The notes under the pieces: generated by a model
The model's input: the letters and a program-made list of their open reading frames with translations, nothing else
Told to the model about the DNA's origin: nothing
The model's database searches: none
Translations under genes and position numbers: made by a program
Part shown: in pieces, positions 53,417 through 63,109 of the stretch
How positions within the stretch are numbered: position 1 is the stretch's first letter
How the letters are laid out: each line of letters begins with the position of its first letter
From: Ulvibacter antarcticus
Lineage (GTDB): Bacteria > Bacteroidota > Bacteroidia > Flavobacteriales > Flavobacteriaceae
Length of the DNA: 64,000 bases
Direction of reading: 5' to 3'
NCBI RefSeq assembly: GCF_003688405.1
Contig: NZ_REFC01000013.1
Coordinates: 186,001 to 250,000, forward strand

Positions 53417-54421
53417 ATGCCATTAGACAAAGCCAAACAAATTGTAACTAGTATCAAGCAGGGAGATGTAAAAGCCGTTTACTTTTTAATGGGTGAGGAG
53501 GCGTACTATATTGATGCTATTTCCAATTTTATTGAAAGTTCGGTGCTTTCCGAAGAAGAAAAAGGATTTAATCAAATGGTGCTTTACGGACGCGATGTTT
53601 CTATTGATGATATTATAAGTCATGCAAAGCGCTATCCGATGATGGCAGAAAGACAGGTGATAATTGTTAAAGAAGCCCAGGATCTTTCCAGAACCATAGA
53701 GAATTTGGTGGCTTATGTCGAAAATCCGCAGCCCACAACGGTTTTGGTAATGTGTTATAAATATAAAACCCTTGATAAGCGTAAAAAGCTTTCAAAAAGC
53801 ATCGCCAAGCATGGGGTGATTTTTGAAAGTAAGAAATTATATGAAAACCAGGTGCCTGATTGGATTAGGAGAGTGCTGGCAGGCAGAGGATATACTATTA
53901 CACCGAAGGCAGCGCAGATGCTTGTCGAGTTTTTAGGGAATGATTTAGGAAAGGTAAATAATGAATTGGAGAAGCTTCAATTGATAATTAAACCGGGAGA
54001 GCAAATCACACCTCAGATTGTGGAAGAGAATATTGGGATCAGCAAGGATTTCAACAATTTTGAGCTTCAGAATGCAATAGGAGAGAAAGATATAAAAAAG
54101 GCATTCGCCATTGTTCAGTATTTTGCTCAGAACCCAAAGAATCACCCAATTGTAATGACCGTAGCTTTACTTTATAGTTTCTTTTCAAAATTACTAAAGT
54201 TCCATGCCTTAACTAATAAGCGAGATGCGGCAAAATCGTTAGGTGTGAACCCCTATTTTATTAAAGATTACGAACTGGCGGCAAGAAATTACCCGATGAA
54301 AAAGGTAAGTGCTGTTATATCTTCCATTCGTGAAATAGATATGAAAAGTAAGGGAGTAGGAGCCTCCAATCTGCCACAAGGGGATTTATTGAAGGAGCTC
54401 CTTGTGAAAATTTTCAACTAG
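53417..54421 (+). CDS. holA: DNA polymerase III delta subunit
   Basis: The 334-residue clamp-loader delta subunit has an N-terminal AAA-like domain (VKAVYFLMGEEAYYIDAI, MAERQVIIVKEAQDL, VLVMCYKYKTLDKRKKLSK), then the helical lid (AQMLVEFLGNDLGKVNNELEKL) and the C-terminal collar domain (PIVMTVALLYSFFSKLLKFHAL). It opens the beta clamp during loading. Its stop directly abuts the stop of the convergent DoxX gene. Confidence 0.93.
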   Translation: MPLDKAKQIVTSIKQGDVKAVYFLMGEEAYYIDAISNFIESSVLSEEEKGFNQMVLYGRDVSIDDIISHAKRYPMMAERQVIIVKEAQDLSRTIENLVAYVENPQPTTVLVMCYKYKTLDKRKKLSKSIAKHGVIFESKKLYENQVPDWIRRVLAGRGYTITPKAAQMLVEFLGNDLGKVNNELEKLQLIIKPGEQITPQIVEENIGISKDFNNFELQNAIGEKDIKKAFAIVQYFAQNPKNHPIVMTVALLYSFFSKLLKFHALTNKRDAAKSLGVNPYFIKDYELAARNYPMKKVSAVISSIREIDMKSKGVGASNLPQGDLLKELLVKIFN

Positions 54422-54793
54422 TTATCTTCTATCAACAGAGTGCTTTCCGGCACCAGTTAAAGCAATAACGATAAAAGCAATTAAATAAAGTAACGCCTTC
54501 TCTTTGGTTGCTATTGGATCTGCAGCATGAACAATAAATGCAGCGACTCCCATAGTAATAATCGTTGGGATAGCGGCAATACGTGTTTTATAACCAATAA
54601 TAATTAAGAGCGGACAAATTGCTTCACCAATTACAGTTAGTACTAAGGATAAAGTGTTTCCATTACCGATTGGGTCGCCAAAATCCAGATTTCCTTGAAC
54701 TAAGTTTATTAACTTAGGAATCCCGTGAGTTAGCATCATAGCGCTAAATCCAAGACGTAATAAAAGTAATCCGATGTGGTATGTTGATGACAT
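54422..54793 (-). CDS. DoxX family membrane protein
   Basis: The 123-residue protein has four membrane helices (LLLLRLGFSAMMLTHGI, TLSLVLTVIGEAICPLLIII, AAIPTIITMGVAAFIVHA, ALLYLIAFIVIALTG) and the ending GAGKHSVDRR, typical of DoxX proteins. Members are linked to thiosulfate oxidation or redox stress, but the role here is unknown. A second DoxX gene is at 61287. Confidence 0.88.
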   Translation of the reverse strand: MSSTYHIGLLLLRLGFSAMMLTHGIPKLINLVQGNLDFGDPIGNGNTLSLVLTVIGEAICPLLIIIGYKTRIAAIPTIITMGVAAFIVHAADPIATKEKALLYLIAFIVIALTGAGKHSVDRR

Positions 54794-55010
54794 ATAAGTT
54801 GGTTTTAGTTAGGTGTCTAAAAATAGTAATTTCCTACAAAACATATAACATTACTACCATTTACTTTGAAGATCTTAAAAATCTGGCAATTAAATACTTC
54901 TGGATATTGTTATTGATTTTCCATAAATTAATAAAGATACTAGTTCGTATATGTCTAACTCCTGAAGTGGAAAAACAGATTGTTCGTCTTTAGGTTTTTA
55001 TTTTTAAGCG

Positions 55011-55018
55011 TACTTTTG
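55011..55018 (+). promoter_or_regulatory. -7 element of the menA cluster
   Basis: TACTTTTG matches TAnnTTTG, 18 bases before the menA ATG. No good -33 TTG is seen. Confidence 0.45.
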
Positions 55019-55036
55019 CGGTACTAAATCAATTGA

Positions 55037-55939
55037 ATGTCAAAAGTAAAAGCTTGGATATCTGCAGCGCGACTTCGCACATTGCCCTTATCCATTTCAG
55101 GAATTTTAACAGGTTCTGCTGCGGCCATGCTGATCAACAAATTCAATCCATTAATTTTTGTGTTCGCAATGTTAACTACGTTGGGGTTTCAGATACTTTC
55201 CAATTTCGCCAACGACTATGGCGATGGTGTTAAAGGAACTGACAATGCAGACAGAGTTGGACCAGCTCGCGCCATGCAGAGTGGTTTGTTAACCGCAAAA
55301 GAGTTGAAAATGGGTATGGTGATTACGGCCATCATCACATTATTAATTGCAAGCATGTTGATTTTTGCTGCTTTTGGAAACGAAAATTTTATTCTTTCTC
55401 TTATTTTTTTTAACCTCGGAATTGCTGCTATTGTTGCAGCAATCACCTATACGGTAGGAAAAAAGGCATACGGATATCGAGCTCTTGGCGATGTATTTGT
55501 ATTCTTGTTTTTCGGACTATTAGGAGTCATGGGAAGTTATTTCTTGTATACCCACCAGTTACAGCATCATATTTATTTAATAGCTGCCACAATAGGTTTG
55601 TTAAGTGCCGCCGTTCTCAATCTTAATAATATGAGAGATCGCTTTGCCGATGCGAAAGTGAATAAAAACACATTAGCCGTTGTTTTGGGAGAGAAAAACG
55701 TAAAACATTATCATGCAGCTCTTATTATAATTGCTTTAGGCTCTGCGGTTTCGTATTTCATTTTAACTAACGAAATTGTTTTACAGTATGTTCCATTAAT
55801 TGCATTCTTACCCTTACTTCTGAATATTTTCACTGTTTATAAAAATGTAAATCCGCCCTTGCTGGATCCCGAATTAAAGAAGGTCGCATTAAGCACTTTT
55901 TTATTTTCGCTATTGTTTTTTATCACTACTTTGATTTAA
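55037..55939 (+). CDS. menA: 1,4-dihydroxy-2-naphthoate polyprenyltransferase
   Basis: The 300-residue UbiA-family membrane enzyme attaches the isoprenoid chain to DHNA in menaquinone synthesis. The first Asp-rich motif is NDYGDGVKGTDNAD (59-72) and the second NLNNMRDRFADAKVNK. About eight to nine membrane helices are visible. The early ARLRTLPLS motif is typical of MenA. It begins a five-gene rightward cluster with menC and menE, 17 bases before the next gene. Confidence 0.95.
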   Translation: MSKVKAWISAARLRTLPLSISGILTGSAAAMLINKFNPLIFVFAMLTTLGFQILSNFANDYGDGVKGTDNADRVGPARAMQSGLLTAKELKMGMVITAIITLLIASMLIFAAFGNENFILSLIFFNLGIAAIVAAITYTVGKKAYGYRALGDVFVFLFFGLLGVMGSYFLYTHQLQHHIYLIAATIGLLSAAVLNLNNMRDRFADAKVNKNTLAVVLGEKNVKHYHAALIIIALGSAVSYFILTNEIVLQYVPLIAFLPLLLNIFTVYKNVNPPLLDPELKKVALSTFLFSLLFFITTLI

Positions 55940-55956
55940 TTACTAAATAACAGGAC

Positions 55957-56637
55957 ATGAAAATTACTTTTTACGGACAAAACAGCTTGTCACTTATTAT
56001 TTCAGGGAAACATATCATTGTAGATCCATTTATTTCGGGCAATCCGCTTTCGAAAGACAAGGTGAATATCGATCAACTGAAAGCTGATTATATTCTATTA
56101 ACACATGCACATCAAGATCATATATTAGATGCCGAGGCTATAGCTAAAAATACAGGTGCCACTATTGTGAGCAATTACGAGATAGCAATGCATTATGAGA
56201 AAATGGGGTGTACTGTACATCCTATGAATCATGGTGGGAATTGGCAATTCGATTTTGGAAAAGTAAAATATGTGAATGCTGTACATACTAGTTCGTTTCC
56301 AGATGGCAGTTACGGTGGACAACCCGGCGGATTTGTAATTGAAGGTGAGCACAAAAACATCTATATCGCCGGAGATACGGCACTTACAATGGATATGAAA
56401 CTAATTCCGTTGCATACAAAATTGGATCTTGCCATATTACCTATTGGCGATAATTTCACTATGGGAATTGATGATGCTATCATTGCAAGTGACTTTGTTG
56501 AATGTGATAAAGTATTGGGAGTTCATTACGATACCTTTGGTTATATCGAAATAGACCATACCGAAGCTAAGAAAAAATTCTATGACGCTAATAAGGATCT
56601 TATGTTATTGGAGATTGGGGAGTGTTTAGAGTTATAG
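55957..56637 (+). CDS. UPF0173-type metal-dependent hydrolase
   Basis: The 226-residue metallo-beta-lactamase-fold protein has the metal motif THAHQDHILD and later FPDGSYGGQPGGFVIE, IAGDTAL and the His in GVHYDTFGYIE. It matches UPF0173/UlaG-like hydrolases. The substrate is unknown. It lies in the men cluster, 17 bases after menA, a neighbourhood also seen in related genomes from general recall. Confidence 0.9.
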   Translation: MKITFYGQNSLSLIISGKHIIVDPFISGNPLSKDKVNIDQLKADYILLTHAHQDHILDAEAIAKNTGATIVSNYEIAMHYEKMGCTVHPMNHGGNWQFDFGKVKYVNAVHTSSFPDGSYGGQPGGFVIEGEHKNIYIAGDTALTMDMKLIPLHTKLDLAILPIGDNFTMGIDDAIIASDFVECDKVLGVHYDTFGYIEIDHTEAKKKFYDANKDLMLLEIGECLEL

Positions 56638-56645
56638 ATTATTGG

Positions 56646-56760
56646 TTGACAGTTGACAGTTGACAGAAAACCAGAAAACCAGGAATCCAACAATCCAACA
56701 ATCCAACATTCCAACATTCCAACAATCCAACCATCCAACAAACCAGTATTCCAACAATCC
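56646..56760. repeat. Heptamer and octamer tandem arrays
   Basis: Three copies of TTGACAG (56646-56666) are followed, after a short AACCAG-rich link, by nine octamers related to TCCAACAA (56686-56757) plus TCC. The array ends three bases before the menC ATG, so it forms the whole ribosome-binding region of that gene. It is open in frame with menC from a TTG at 56653, but that peptide is just the translated repeat. Confidence 0.88.
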
Positions 56761-56763
56761 ATA

Positions 56764-57804
56764 ATGAAAGCTACTTATAAAAAATATGTTCTCAATTTTA
56801 AAATGCCAAGCGGTACTTCCCGTGGTATTCTTAAAACAAAGGAAACTTGGTTTATCAAGATCGAGCAGAAACATAATTTTGGTATTGGTGAATGTGGTAT
56901 TTTAAGAGGATTAAGTGTGGATGATCGTCCGGATTATGAAAATATGTTAAAATGGGCTTGTGAAAATATACGCCTGGGTGAAGAGGTACTTTATAATGCG
57001 CTTACCGACTATCCATCTATTCAGTTTGGGATTGAAATGGCTTTTAGATCGCTTTCTTCGGAAGACAAATTTCAATTGTTTCCTTCAGCGTTCACCAGAG
57101 GTGAAAAAGGTATTCCCATCAACGGCTTGGTATGGATGGGGGATAAACAGTTTATGAAGCAACAAATTGTCGATAAACTTGACAATGGTTTCAGTTGTAT
57201 AAAAATGAAAATAGGAGCGATCGATTTTGCTTCAGAAATAGCACTGCTCACATCCATTCGGAAGGAATTCTCGGCATCAGAAATAGAACTAAGAGTCGAT
57301 GCCAACGGAGCATTTTCTCCTTCCGAAGCACTAGAAAAACTAAAGATACTTTCAGAACTTGAACTGCATTCGATTGAACAACCCATAGCAGCAGGTCAAT
57401 GGGAAGCAATGGCAAGCTTGTGCGAGGATAGTCCGTTGCCTATTGCATTGGATGAAGAGTTAATTGGGGTGTTTTCTTCGGAAGAAAAACAACAACTACT
57501 GCAGTCTATTTCACCTCAATTTATCATCTTGAAACCCAGTCTAATTGGAGGTTGGAAAGGGAGTGATTTATGGATTTCTGAAGCTTCCAAATTAGGGATC
57601 AACTGGTGGATAACATCGGCTTTGGAAAGTAATATTGGATTAAATGCAATTTCGCAATATACCTTCACAAAAAATAGTAAATTGCCGCAAGGATTAGGAA
57701 CAGGAAGTTTGTATACAAATAATCTGTCATCGCCTTTAGGAGTTAGTAACGGCAACATTTATTATCGATCTAAGGATGCCTGGAAAATTGATGAAATTTT
57801 TTAG
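56764..57804 (+). CDS. menC: o-Succinylbenzoate synthase
   Basis: The 346-residue enolase-superfamily enzyme dehydrates SHCHC to o-succinylbenzoate. Barrel residues are visible: the KxK motif CIKMKIG (Lys147, Lys149), metal ligands in LRVDANGAF, HSIEQPI and IALDEELIG, and the second Lys in FIILKPSLIGGW. The ATG at 56764 (MKATYKKYVLNF) matches family starts. Codons upstream are only tandem repeat. Confidence 0.94.
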   Translation: MKATYKKYVLNFKMPSGTSRGILKTKETWFIKIEQKHNFGIGECGILRGLSVDDRPDYENMLKWACENIRLGEEVLYNALTDYPSIQFGIEMAFRSLSSEDKFQLFPSAFTRGEKGIPINGLVWMGDKQFMKQQIVDKLDNGFSCIKMKIGAIDFASEIALLTSIRKEFSASEIELRVDANGAFSPSEALEKLKILSELELHSIEQPIAAGQWEAMASLCEDSPLPIALDEELIGVFSSEEKQQLLQSISPQFIILKPSLIGGWKGSDLWISEASKLGINWWITSALESNIGLNAISQYTFTKNSKLPQGLGTGSLYTNNLSSPLGVSNGNIYYRSKDAWKIDEIF

Positions 57805-57870
57805 TGACTCAGAAATAGTCGACTTTCATTAAGAAAAATAACCGATTTTAATCAAAATTTAAAATTAAGT

Positions 57871-58824
57871 ATGTTTATAGCACAAGCGTTTAAGTACGAT
57901 CACGAATGGTGGCGTTATTTGGTTGGGGTGATTATTATTTTTGCGGCCTCACAAATTGGATCGGTGCCATTTTTGTTAGCGGCCATGTTCGAGGTGATGC
58001 AAAATGGTGGAAGTATAGCAGATCTTGAAGACATTAACGTACTCATGTCGGTATTGGATTCTAATCTCACATTCTTCTTAATGTTGTTAAGTTTCGCTAT
58101 CGGATTGTTGGCTGTATTCTTTGTGGTAAAGTATCTACACAGACAACCTTTCTTAAAAGTAACTACTTCCAGAGGCAAAATGGATTGGGGACGTTTTTGG
58201 TTTGGGTTTCTACTTATTGCCGGTGTAACGATTGTACTTACTGTTGCTGATTATTACTCGAATCCACAGGATTATGAGCTGCAATTCAATTTGGTTCCTT
58301 TCTTAATACTTGCCGTAATTGGTATCATAATGGTTCCATTGCAAACCAGCTTCGAAGAGTATCTTTTTAGAGGATATTTAATGCAAGGATTGGGTGTAAT
58401 CGTAGGTAATAAATGGTTTCCGTTATTTGTCACCTCTCTTGTTTTTGGAGGGCTTCACTTTTTTAATCCCGAAGTAGATAAAATTGGCAACATTATCATG
58501 TTTTACTATATTGGAACCGGTTTATTTTTGGGTATAATTACCTTAATGGACGAAGGGATGGAACTGGCACTCGGTTTTCATGCTGGAAATAACTTGGTAG
58601 GAGCTTTATTGGTAACAGCAGATTGGACCGTATTTAGAACCAATAGTGTACTTCTGGATATCTCTGAGCCAAGTGCGGGTTTTGATGTATTGGGGCCGGT
58701 GTTTGTAATATATCCTATTTTCATTGGAATCATGGCCTTTAAATATAAATGGACAAATTGGGGTGAGAAATTGTTTGGCAAGGTGATAAAACCCGAAGAA
58801 ATAATTGAAAACCCATCTCTTTAA
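57871..58824 (+). CDS. CPBP intramembrane metalloprotease
   Basis: The 317-residue membrane protein of the CPBP (CAAX protease and bacteriocin-processing) family has motif 1 SFEEYLFRGYLMQG (EExxxR), motif 2 FGGLHFFNP and motif 3 FHAGNNL. About seven to eight membrane helices are seen. It sits between menC and menE in the same direction, which may reflect only co-transcription. The substrate is unknown. Confidence 0.9.
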   Translation: MFIAQAFKYDHEWWRYLVGVIIIFAASQIGSVPFLLAAMFEVMQNGGSIADLEDINVLMSVLDSNLTFFLMLLSFAIGLLAVFFVVKYLHRQPFLKVTTSRGKMDWGRFWFGFLLIAGVTIVLTVADYYSNPQDYELQFNLVPFLILAVIGIIMVPLQTSFEEYLFRGYLMQGLGVIVGNKWFPLFVTSLVFGGLHFFNPEVDKIGNIIMFYYIGTGLFLGIITLMDEGMELALGFHAGNNLVGALLVTADWTVFRTNSVLLDISEPSAGFDVLGPVFVIYPIFIGIMAFKYKWTNWGEKLFGKVIKPEEIIENPSL

Positions 58825-58833
58825 AAAGCACAA

Positions 58834-59913
58834 TTGAAGACAATCTCTCAAATACTTCATCCTTCCTTTACCTTGAATGGTTTGCAATACGATTCTGTGA
58901 ATGAATTGCTTTCAATGGCAAAAGAACTCCGACAAGAAGGCGATGATTACGAGGTACATATCGGGAAGTTTATAGAGAAATGGTTGGACGATTCAGATAC
59001 AGTGACAGTTCGGACTTCAGGGTCAACTGGAAAGCCTAAAAAAATAGAGATTCCGAAGCTTAGTATGGTAAATAGTGCCAAAGCTACCGGAGATTTTTTC
59101 GATTTAAAAGAAAAAACTTCTGCCTTATTATGTTTATCGGCAAAGTACATTGGCGGAAAAATGATGTTAGTTCGTGCGATGACTCTTGGCTGGCATTTAC
59201 ATATAGTAGCCCCAGTCAAGGATGCCTTGACACAGTATGACAACGATTATGATTTTGTGGCAATGGTGCCATATCAGTTGTATCATTCCATTCCTGCATT
59301 GAAAAAAGTAAAGAAAATGATTGTTGGTGGTGGTGTGGTTTCAAAGGAACTTGAGGAAAAAATACAGGATGTTTCTACCGAGATTTATTCTACCTACGGA
59401 ATGACAGAAACTGTGAGTCATATAGCTGTAAGAAGGCTCAACGGAAAAGACAAATCGGATGTATATAAGGCGCTACCCAATGTTAAGATTGGTACAGATG
59501 GAAGAGAATGTATGATCATTTATGCGCCAGAGATCAATAAGGAGCTACTAATAACCAACGATCTTATTGAACTAGTTTCTCCTACAGAATTTAAGTGGTT
59601 AGGTCGTTATGATAATGTGATTAACAGCGGTGGAGTAAAATTATATCCCGAAAAAATAGAAGCCAAATTATCATCCTATATTGAGTTACCGTTTATAATA
59701 GCTTCGGAAGCTGACGAACAATTGGGAGAACGTATTATTCTGGTACTTGAAACTAAGGAAGATCAACCAATTCCTAATTATACTGAAGCATTCGCTATGC
59801 TTGAAGGTTTCGAACGACCTAAAAAAATCTATACCCTTTCAAAATTTCCATACACCGAAACCGATAAAATAAAAAGAGCGGATGTAATACAAGTTCTTCG
59901 GAAGTATAAGTAG
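58834..59913 (+). CDS. menE: o-Succinylbenzoate-CoA ligase
   Basis: The 359-residue adenylating enzyme is shorter than typical MenE of about 450 residues, as in other flavobacteria. The AMP-binding P-loop TSGSTGKPKK is at 61-70, with STYGMTETVSH and the hinge region WLGRYDNVINSGGVKLYPEKIE. It activates o-succinylbenzoate for naphthoate ring closure. The start is TTG at 58834. An in-frame stop lies nine bases upstream (the CPBP stop codon) and the next in-frame ATG would remove 27 residues. Confidence 0.92.
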   Translation: MKTISQILHPSFTLNGLQYDSVNELLSMAKELRQEGDDYEVHIGKFIEKWLDDSDTVTVRTSGSTGKPKKIEIPKLSMVNSAKATGDFFDLKEKTSALLCLSAKYIGGKMMLVRAMTLGWHLHIVAPVKDALTQYDNDYDFVAMVPYQLYHSIPALKKVKKMIVGGGVVSKELEEKIQDVSTEIYSTYGMTETVSHIAVRRLNGKDKSDVYKALPNVKIGTDGRECMIIYAPEINKELLITNDLIELVSPTEFKWLGRYDNVINSGGVKLYPEKIEAKLSSYIELPFIIASEADEQLGERIILVLETKEDQPIPNYTEAFAMLEGFERPKKIYTLSKFPYTETDKIKRADVIQVLRKYK

Positions 59914-59961
59914 CCCTAAGTTATTTGATTTTTGTAATTTTAGGTTACAAAGCCAATCTAC

Positions 59962-61281
59962 ATGCGAACAAACGCCTTTTTTTTCTTCATCCTATTTACT
60001 CAAATTTTAACGGCTCAAATTCTCAACGAACGCGATCGTGCTGTATTAAAAGACGATATTCTTACCGATCGTTTCAATAATCTACTCCCTCAGCTTATGG
60101 ACAGAGCGGAAATTGATATGTGGATTGTAATAAGCAGAGAATACAATGAAGACCCTGTAATGAGAACAATGCTTCCAGCAACATGGCTGAATGCCAGAAG
60201 AAGAACTATTCTTGTGTTTTTCAGAAATAAAGAACAAAATACTATCGAAAAGCTTGCAGTTGCCCGCTATGATGTTGGTGAAAATATTACTTCGGCATGG
60301 GATAAGGAAAAGCAACCTGATCAATGGGGGCGTCTTGTAGAAATTATTGAAGAAAGAAATCCGAAGAAAATCGGAGTGAATTTGTCAACGCACTTCGGAA
60401 TTGCAGATGGTTTGGTACATACTGACCATGAAGAATTTATGCAGGCCATTACACCAAAGTACAATGATCGAGTGGTTTCTGCCGAAAAGTTGGCTATTGG
60501 TTGGATTGAAACAAGGACCGAAAAAGAAATGGAACTTTACAATACATTAGTTTCCATTACACATGAAATTATAGATGAAGCATTTTCAGCTAAGGTAATC
60601 ACAGCGGGTGTAACTACCACAGACGATGTTGTTTGGTGGTTGCGACAAAAAGTAACAGATATGGGTCTTGAAACCTGGTTTCACCCCACGATTGATGTCC
60701 AACGGGATTCAGAAGCATTGAAAAGTCATATTGAATCCTTTAGTAAAGCAAAAAAGGAAGATATTATCATTCCGGGAGATCTGCTACATTGTGACTTCGG
60801 AATCACTTATATTGGATTAAATACCGACTGCCAGCAACATGCATATGTACTAAAGGAAACAGAACAGCAAGTACCAGGTTTCCTTTCCGAAGCATTCAGT
60901 AAGGGGAATCGAGTTCAGGATATATTTACCAGTAATTTTGCCTCCGGGCGATCTGGAAATGAAATTCTATTGCAGTCTCTTTCCGAAGCGAAAAAAGAAG
61001 GATTACAACCTTCCATTTACACACATCCATTAGGAACCTATGGTCACAGTGCCGGACCTACAATTGGGATGTGGGATTCTCAAGGTGGTGTTCCGGGCAC
61101 GGGTGATTATTTGTTGTATCCAAACACCGTTTATGCTATCGAATTAAATACAACTGTAAACATTGCGCAATGGAATAAAGATATCCGGATAATGCTTGAA
61201 GAAGCAGGATATTTTGGAGAAAAAGGATTCAGATATGTAAATGGAAGACAGCAGTCAATAAAGGTAATTAAAACCTTCTAG
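59962..61281 (+). CDS. Exported M24 family metallopeptidase
   Basis: The 439-residue protein has a signal peptide (MRTNAFFFFILFTQILTAQ), a creatinase-like N-domain and a pita-bread M24 domain (Xaa-Pro aminopeptidase type). Metal ligands are likely the Asp residues in LLHCDFGITYIGLNTDCQQH, the His in GTYGHSAGPTIGMWD and the Glu in VYAIELNT. It should act on proline-containing peptides in the periplasm. Confidence 0.88.
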   Translation: MRTNAFFFFILFTQILTAQILNERDRAVLKDDILTDRFNNLLPQLMDRAEIDMWIVISREYNEDPVMRTMLPATWLNARRRTILVFFRNKEQNTIEKLAVARYDVGENITSAWDKEKQPDQWGRLVEIIEERNPKKIGVNLSTHFGIADGLVHTDHEEFMQAITPKYNDRVVSAEKLAIGWIETRTEKEMELYNTLVSITHEIIDEAFSAKVITAGVTTTDDVVWWLRQKVTDMGLETWFHPTIDVQRDSEALKSHIESFSKAKKEDIIIPGDLLHCDFGITYIGLNTDCQQHAYVLKETEQQVPGFLSEAFSKGNRVQDIFTSNFASGRSGNEILLQSLSEAKKEGLQPSIYTHPLGTYGHSAGPTIGMWDSQGGVPGTGDYLLYPNTVYAIELNTTVNIAQWNKDIRIMLEEAGYFGEKGFRYVNGRQQSIKVIKTF

Positions 61282-61286
61282 ATCTT

Positions 61287-61709
61287 TTATTTTTGCATTT
61301 TCAGATAGTAATCTACAGAGTGTTTACCACTTCCGTAGAACATAAAGAAAATACAAAGTGCCAATATCGCAAGTGAAAATAAAAGGTTCGAAATTACCAT
61401 TTCACCATAGAAGTTTATTAAAACAGCTCCAATTAGAATTGGCAATTGTGCGATCACCGCCCATCGAGTGAGCAAACCAAAAACAATAAGCAGTCCGCCA
61501 ATAAAATGAGCAGGGATTACATAGTGCACAGCTAGCATTCCCCCAGCTAAGTTTTGAATAGGTTTAAAAAGTTCCATGAGCATTTCAACATCCGACATAA
61601 AATTGATCCCTTTAACAAAAAGAAATACTCCTAAACCGATACGTAATAGATCCAATGGATAATAGGTATGGGCATTTGCCCATTTGTTTAAAGATTTAAT
61701 TCTCCCCAT
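61287..61709 (-). CDS. DoxX family membrane protein
   Basis: The 140-residue protein has four membrane helices (PLDLLRIGLGVFLFVKGI, AHFIGGLLIVFGLLT, IAQLPILIGAVLINFYG, LLFSLAILALCIFFMFYG) and ends GSGKHSVDYYLK, the same closing motif as the DoxX protein at 54422. The function is uncertain. It is convergent with the M24 gene, five bases apart. Confidence 0.87.
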   Translation of the reverse strand: MGRIKSLNKWANAHTYYPLDLLRIGLGVFLFVKGINFMSDVEMLMELFKPIQNLAGGMLAVHYVIPAHFIGGLLIVFGLLTRWAVIAQLPILIGAVLINFYGEMVISNLLFSLAILALCIFFMFYGSGKHSVDYYLKMQK

Positions 61710-61780
61710 GGCCTTTTAATTTTGTAGACTATCTAAGGTACTCATTTTAAGGGAGATATAAAAGTTAAAAATTAAAAGAC

Positions 61781-63052
61781 TTAACTCCGTTTCGATATGT
61801 AATGTAATCGTAAAGTGGCGATTAATCCAACAAATGAGAAGATTGCTAGCATGATAAAAACATGCTGATGTCCGGGTTCACCAGGATGATTATCCAACAG
61901 ATAACCAATCGCAGGACCGGCAAAGATATCTGGGGTATAGCCTATTAATGACATTAAACCTACTGCTGTGCCTGTAACTGCCAATGGAATGTTTCCCTCT
62001 TTCATTGCAGCGAAATAAAGAGTCCGGAAGGCATAGACACCTGTAGCCGTAATAATAAGAGCGAGAAAGAATAAAAGTTCGGTATATGCACTAATAACGC
62101 CAGTTGCGAACAAGATGGCTCCTAAAATGATCGTCACAAAACCAAATATCATCATCAAACTTGCCTTAGTGCGATCTGCTAATACACCTATTATAACTCC
62201 AACAACAGGACGTATATATAACATAAAAGCGCCTACTTGAGCAGCTTCTATCTGATTATAGAGCATCACTTCTTCAGCATAAAGAGAAAACACGTCTGTT
62301 ACTTTGTAACCAGTATAGGCACAAAGAATGATAATCATTAGTAAATAAACTGAAGGAATTTTAAGCGCTTTTCGGTAGTTCGAAAGTAATTCAATGCTAT
62401 TTATGTGCGTCCTTTTTTCAGAAAGTGGTTGTCTGATCTTTAAGAAAAAAAACACAAGAACTCCAACAAAACCTATGATTCCTGACGAAATTAAAATGAC
62501 GTGCTTAAAGGCTTCTTTTCGATCTACAAGAGTAGCAGCGTCAATTTCTGAAACTAAAAACAGAGAAAATATAAAAACGCCTAATGACCCAAAACCGGCA
62601 GCAACTAAACCGCGACCGCCATCTAAAAATCCAAAGGCTATTCCTTGCTTATTTTCTCCTCCCCAAACACGGGTAGCCTTGATCATTGCTGCCCAAAATA
62701 AAAAGATCGTTGTAAATCCCCAATATCCATAAAGGACTTTTAAAGTTTCATAGGATGGGAATGACGCGTATATTAAACCTCCCAGAGCTGTTAGAACTAA
62801 TGCTACTGCCATAAGTACCCGAGGCTGAAACTTATCGGCAAGACTGCCACCAAGGAGGTATGATGCAAAAGCGACAACTCCATAAACTGAAAAACAAGTT
62901 CCTAATTCGAGATTGGTTAGCTGAAAAACATCCAGCACAGTAGGTCGAAAGACTCTAGCTAAAACAAAAGGCAGAATAAATACCGCTTCCCCTGCTAGAA
63001 TGAGCAACAGTATCATGTAAAAGGGTTGTCTCGTAAGTGCCGTTTCCTTCAT
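61781..63052 (-). CDS. MFS transporter
   Basis: The 423-residue protein has about 12 membrane helices and MFS signs: a motif A-like loop GGSLADKFQPRVLM after helix 2, the matching loop GVLADRTKASLMM in the second half, and GFLDGGRGLVAAGFGSLGV in helices 4-5. The fold resembles the sugar-phosphate/nitrate transporter side of MFS, but the substrate cannot be told. It is followed by the DoxX gene in the same direction. Confidence 0.88.
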   Translation of the reverse strand: MKETALTRQPFYMILLLILAGEAVFILPFVLARVFRPTVLDVFQLTNLELGTCFSVYGVVAFASYLLGGSLADKFQPRVLMAVALVLTALGGLIYASFPSYETLKVLYGYWGFTTIFLFWAAMIKATRVWGGENKQGIAFGFLDGGRGLVAAGFGSLGVFIFSLFLVSEIDAATLVDRKEAFKHVILISSGIIGFVGVLVFFFLKIRQPLSEKRTHINSIELLSNYRKALKIPSVYLLMIIILCAYTGYKVTDVFSLYAEEVMLYNQIEAAQVGAFMLYIRPVVGVIIGVLADRTKASLMMIFGFVTIILGAILFATGVISAYTELLFFLALIITATGVYAFRTLYFAAMKEGNIPLAVTGTAVGLMSLIGYTPDIFAGPAIGYLLDNHPGEPGHQHVFIMLAIFSFVGLIATLRLHYISKRS

Positions 63053-63109
63053 TGATGTGAAAAGGTAAGACTTTTAAACGAGCAAAATAAATTGTTTTGA
63101 AACTATGGA

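Noticed and set aside
54794-55010. Open frame of 70 codons between DoxX and menA
   Set aside because: It has a low-complexity AT-rich sequence, no homology that I recognise, and overlaps the promoter region of menA.
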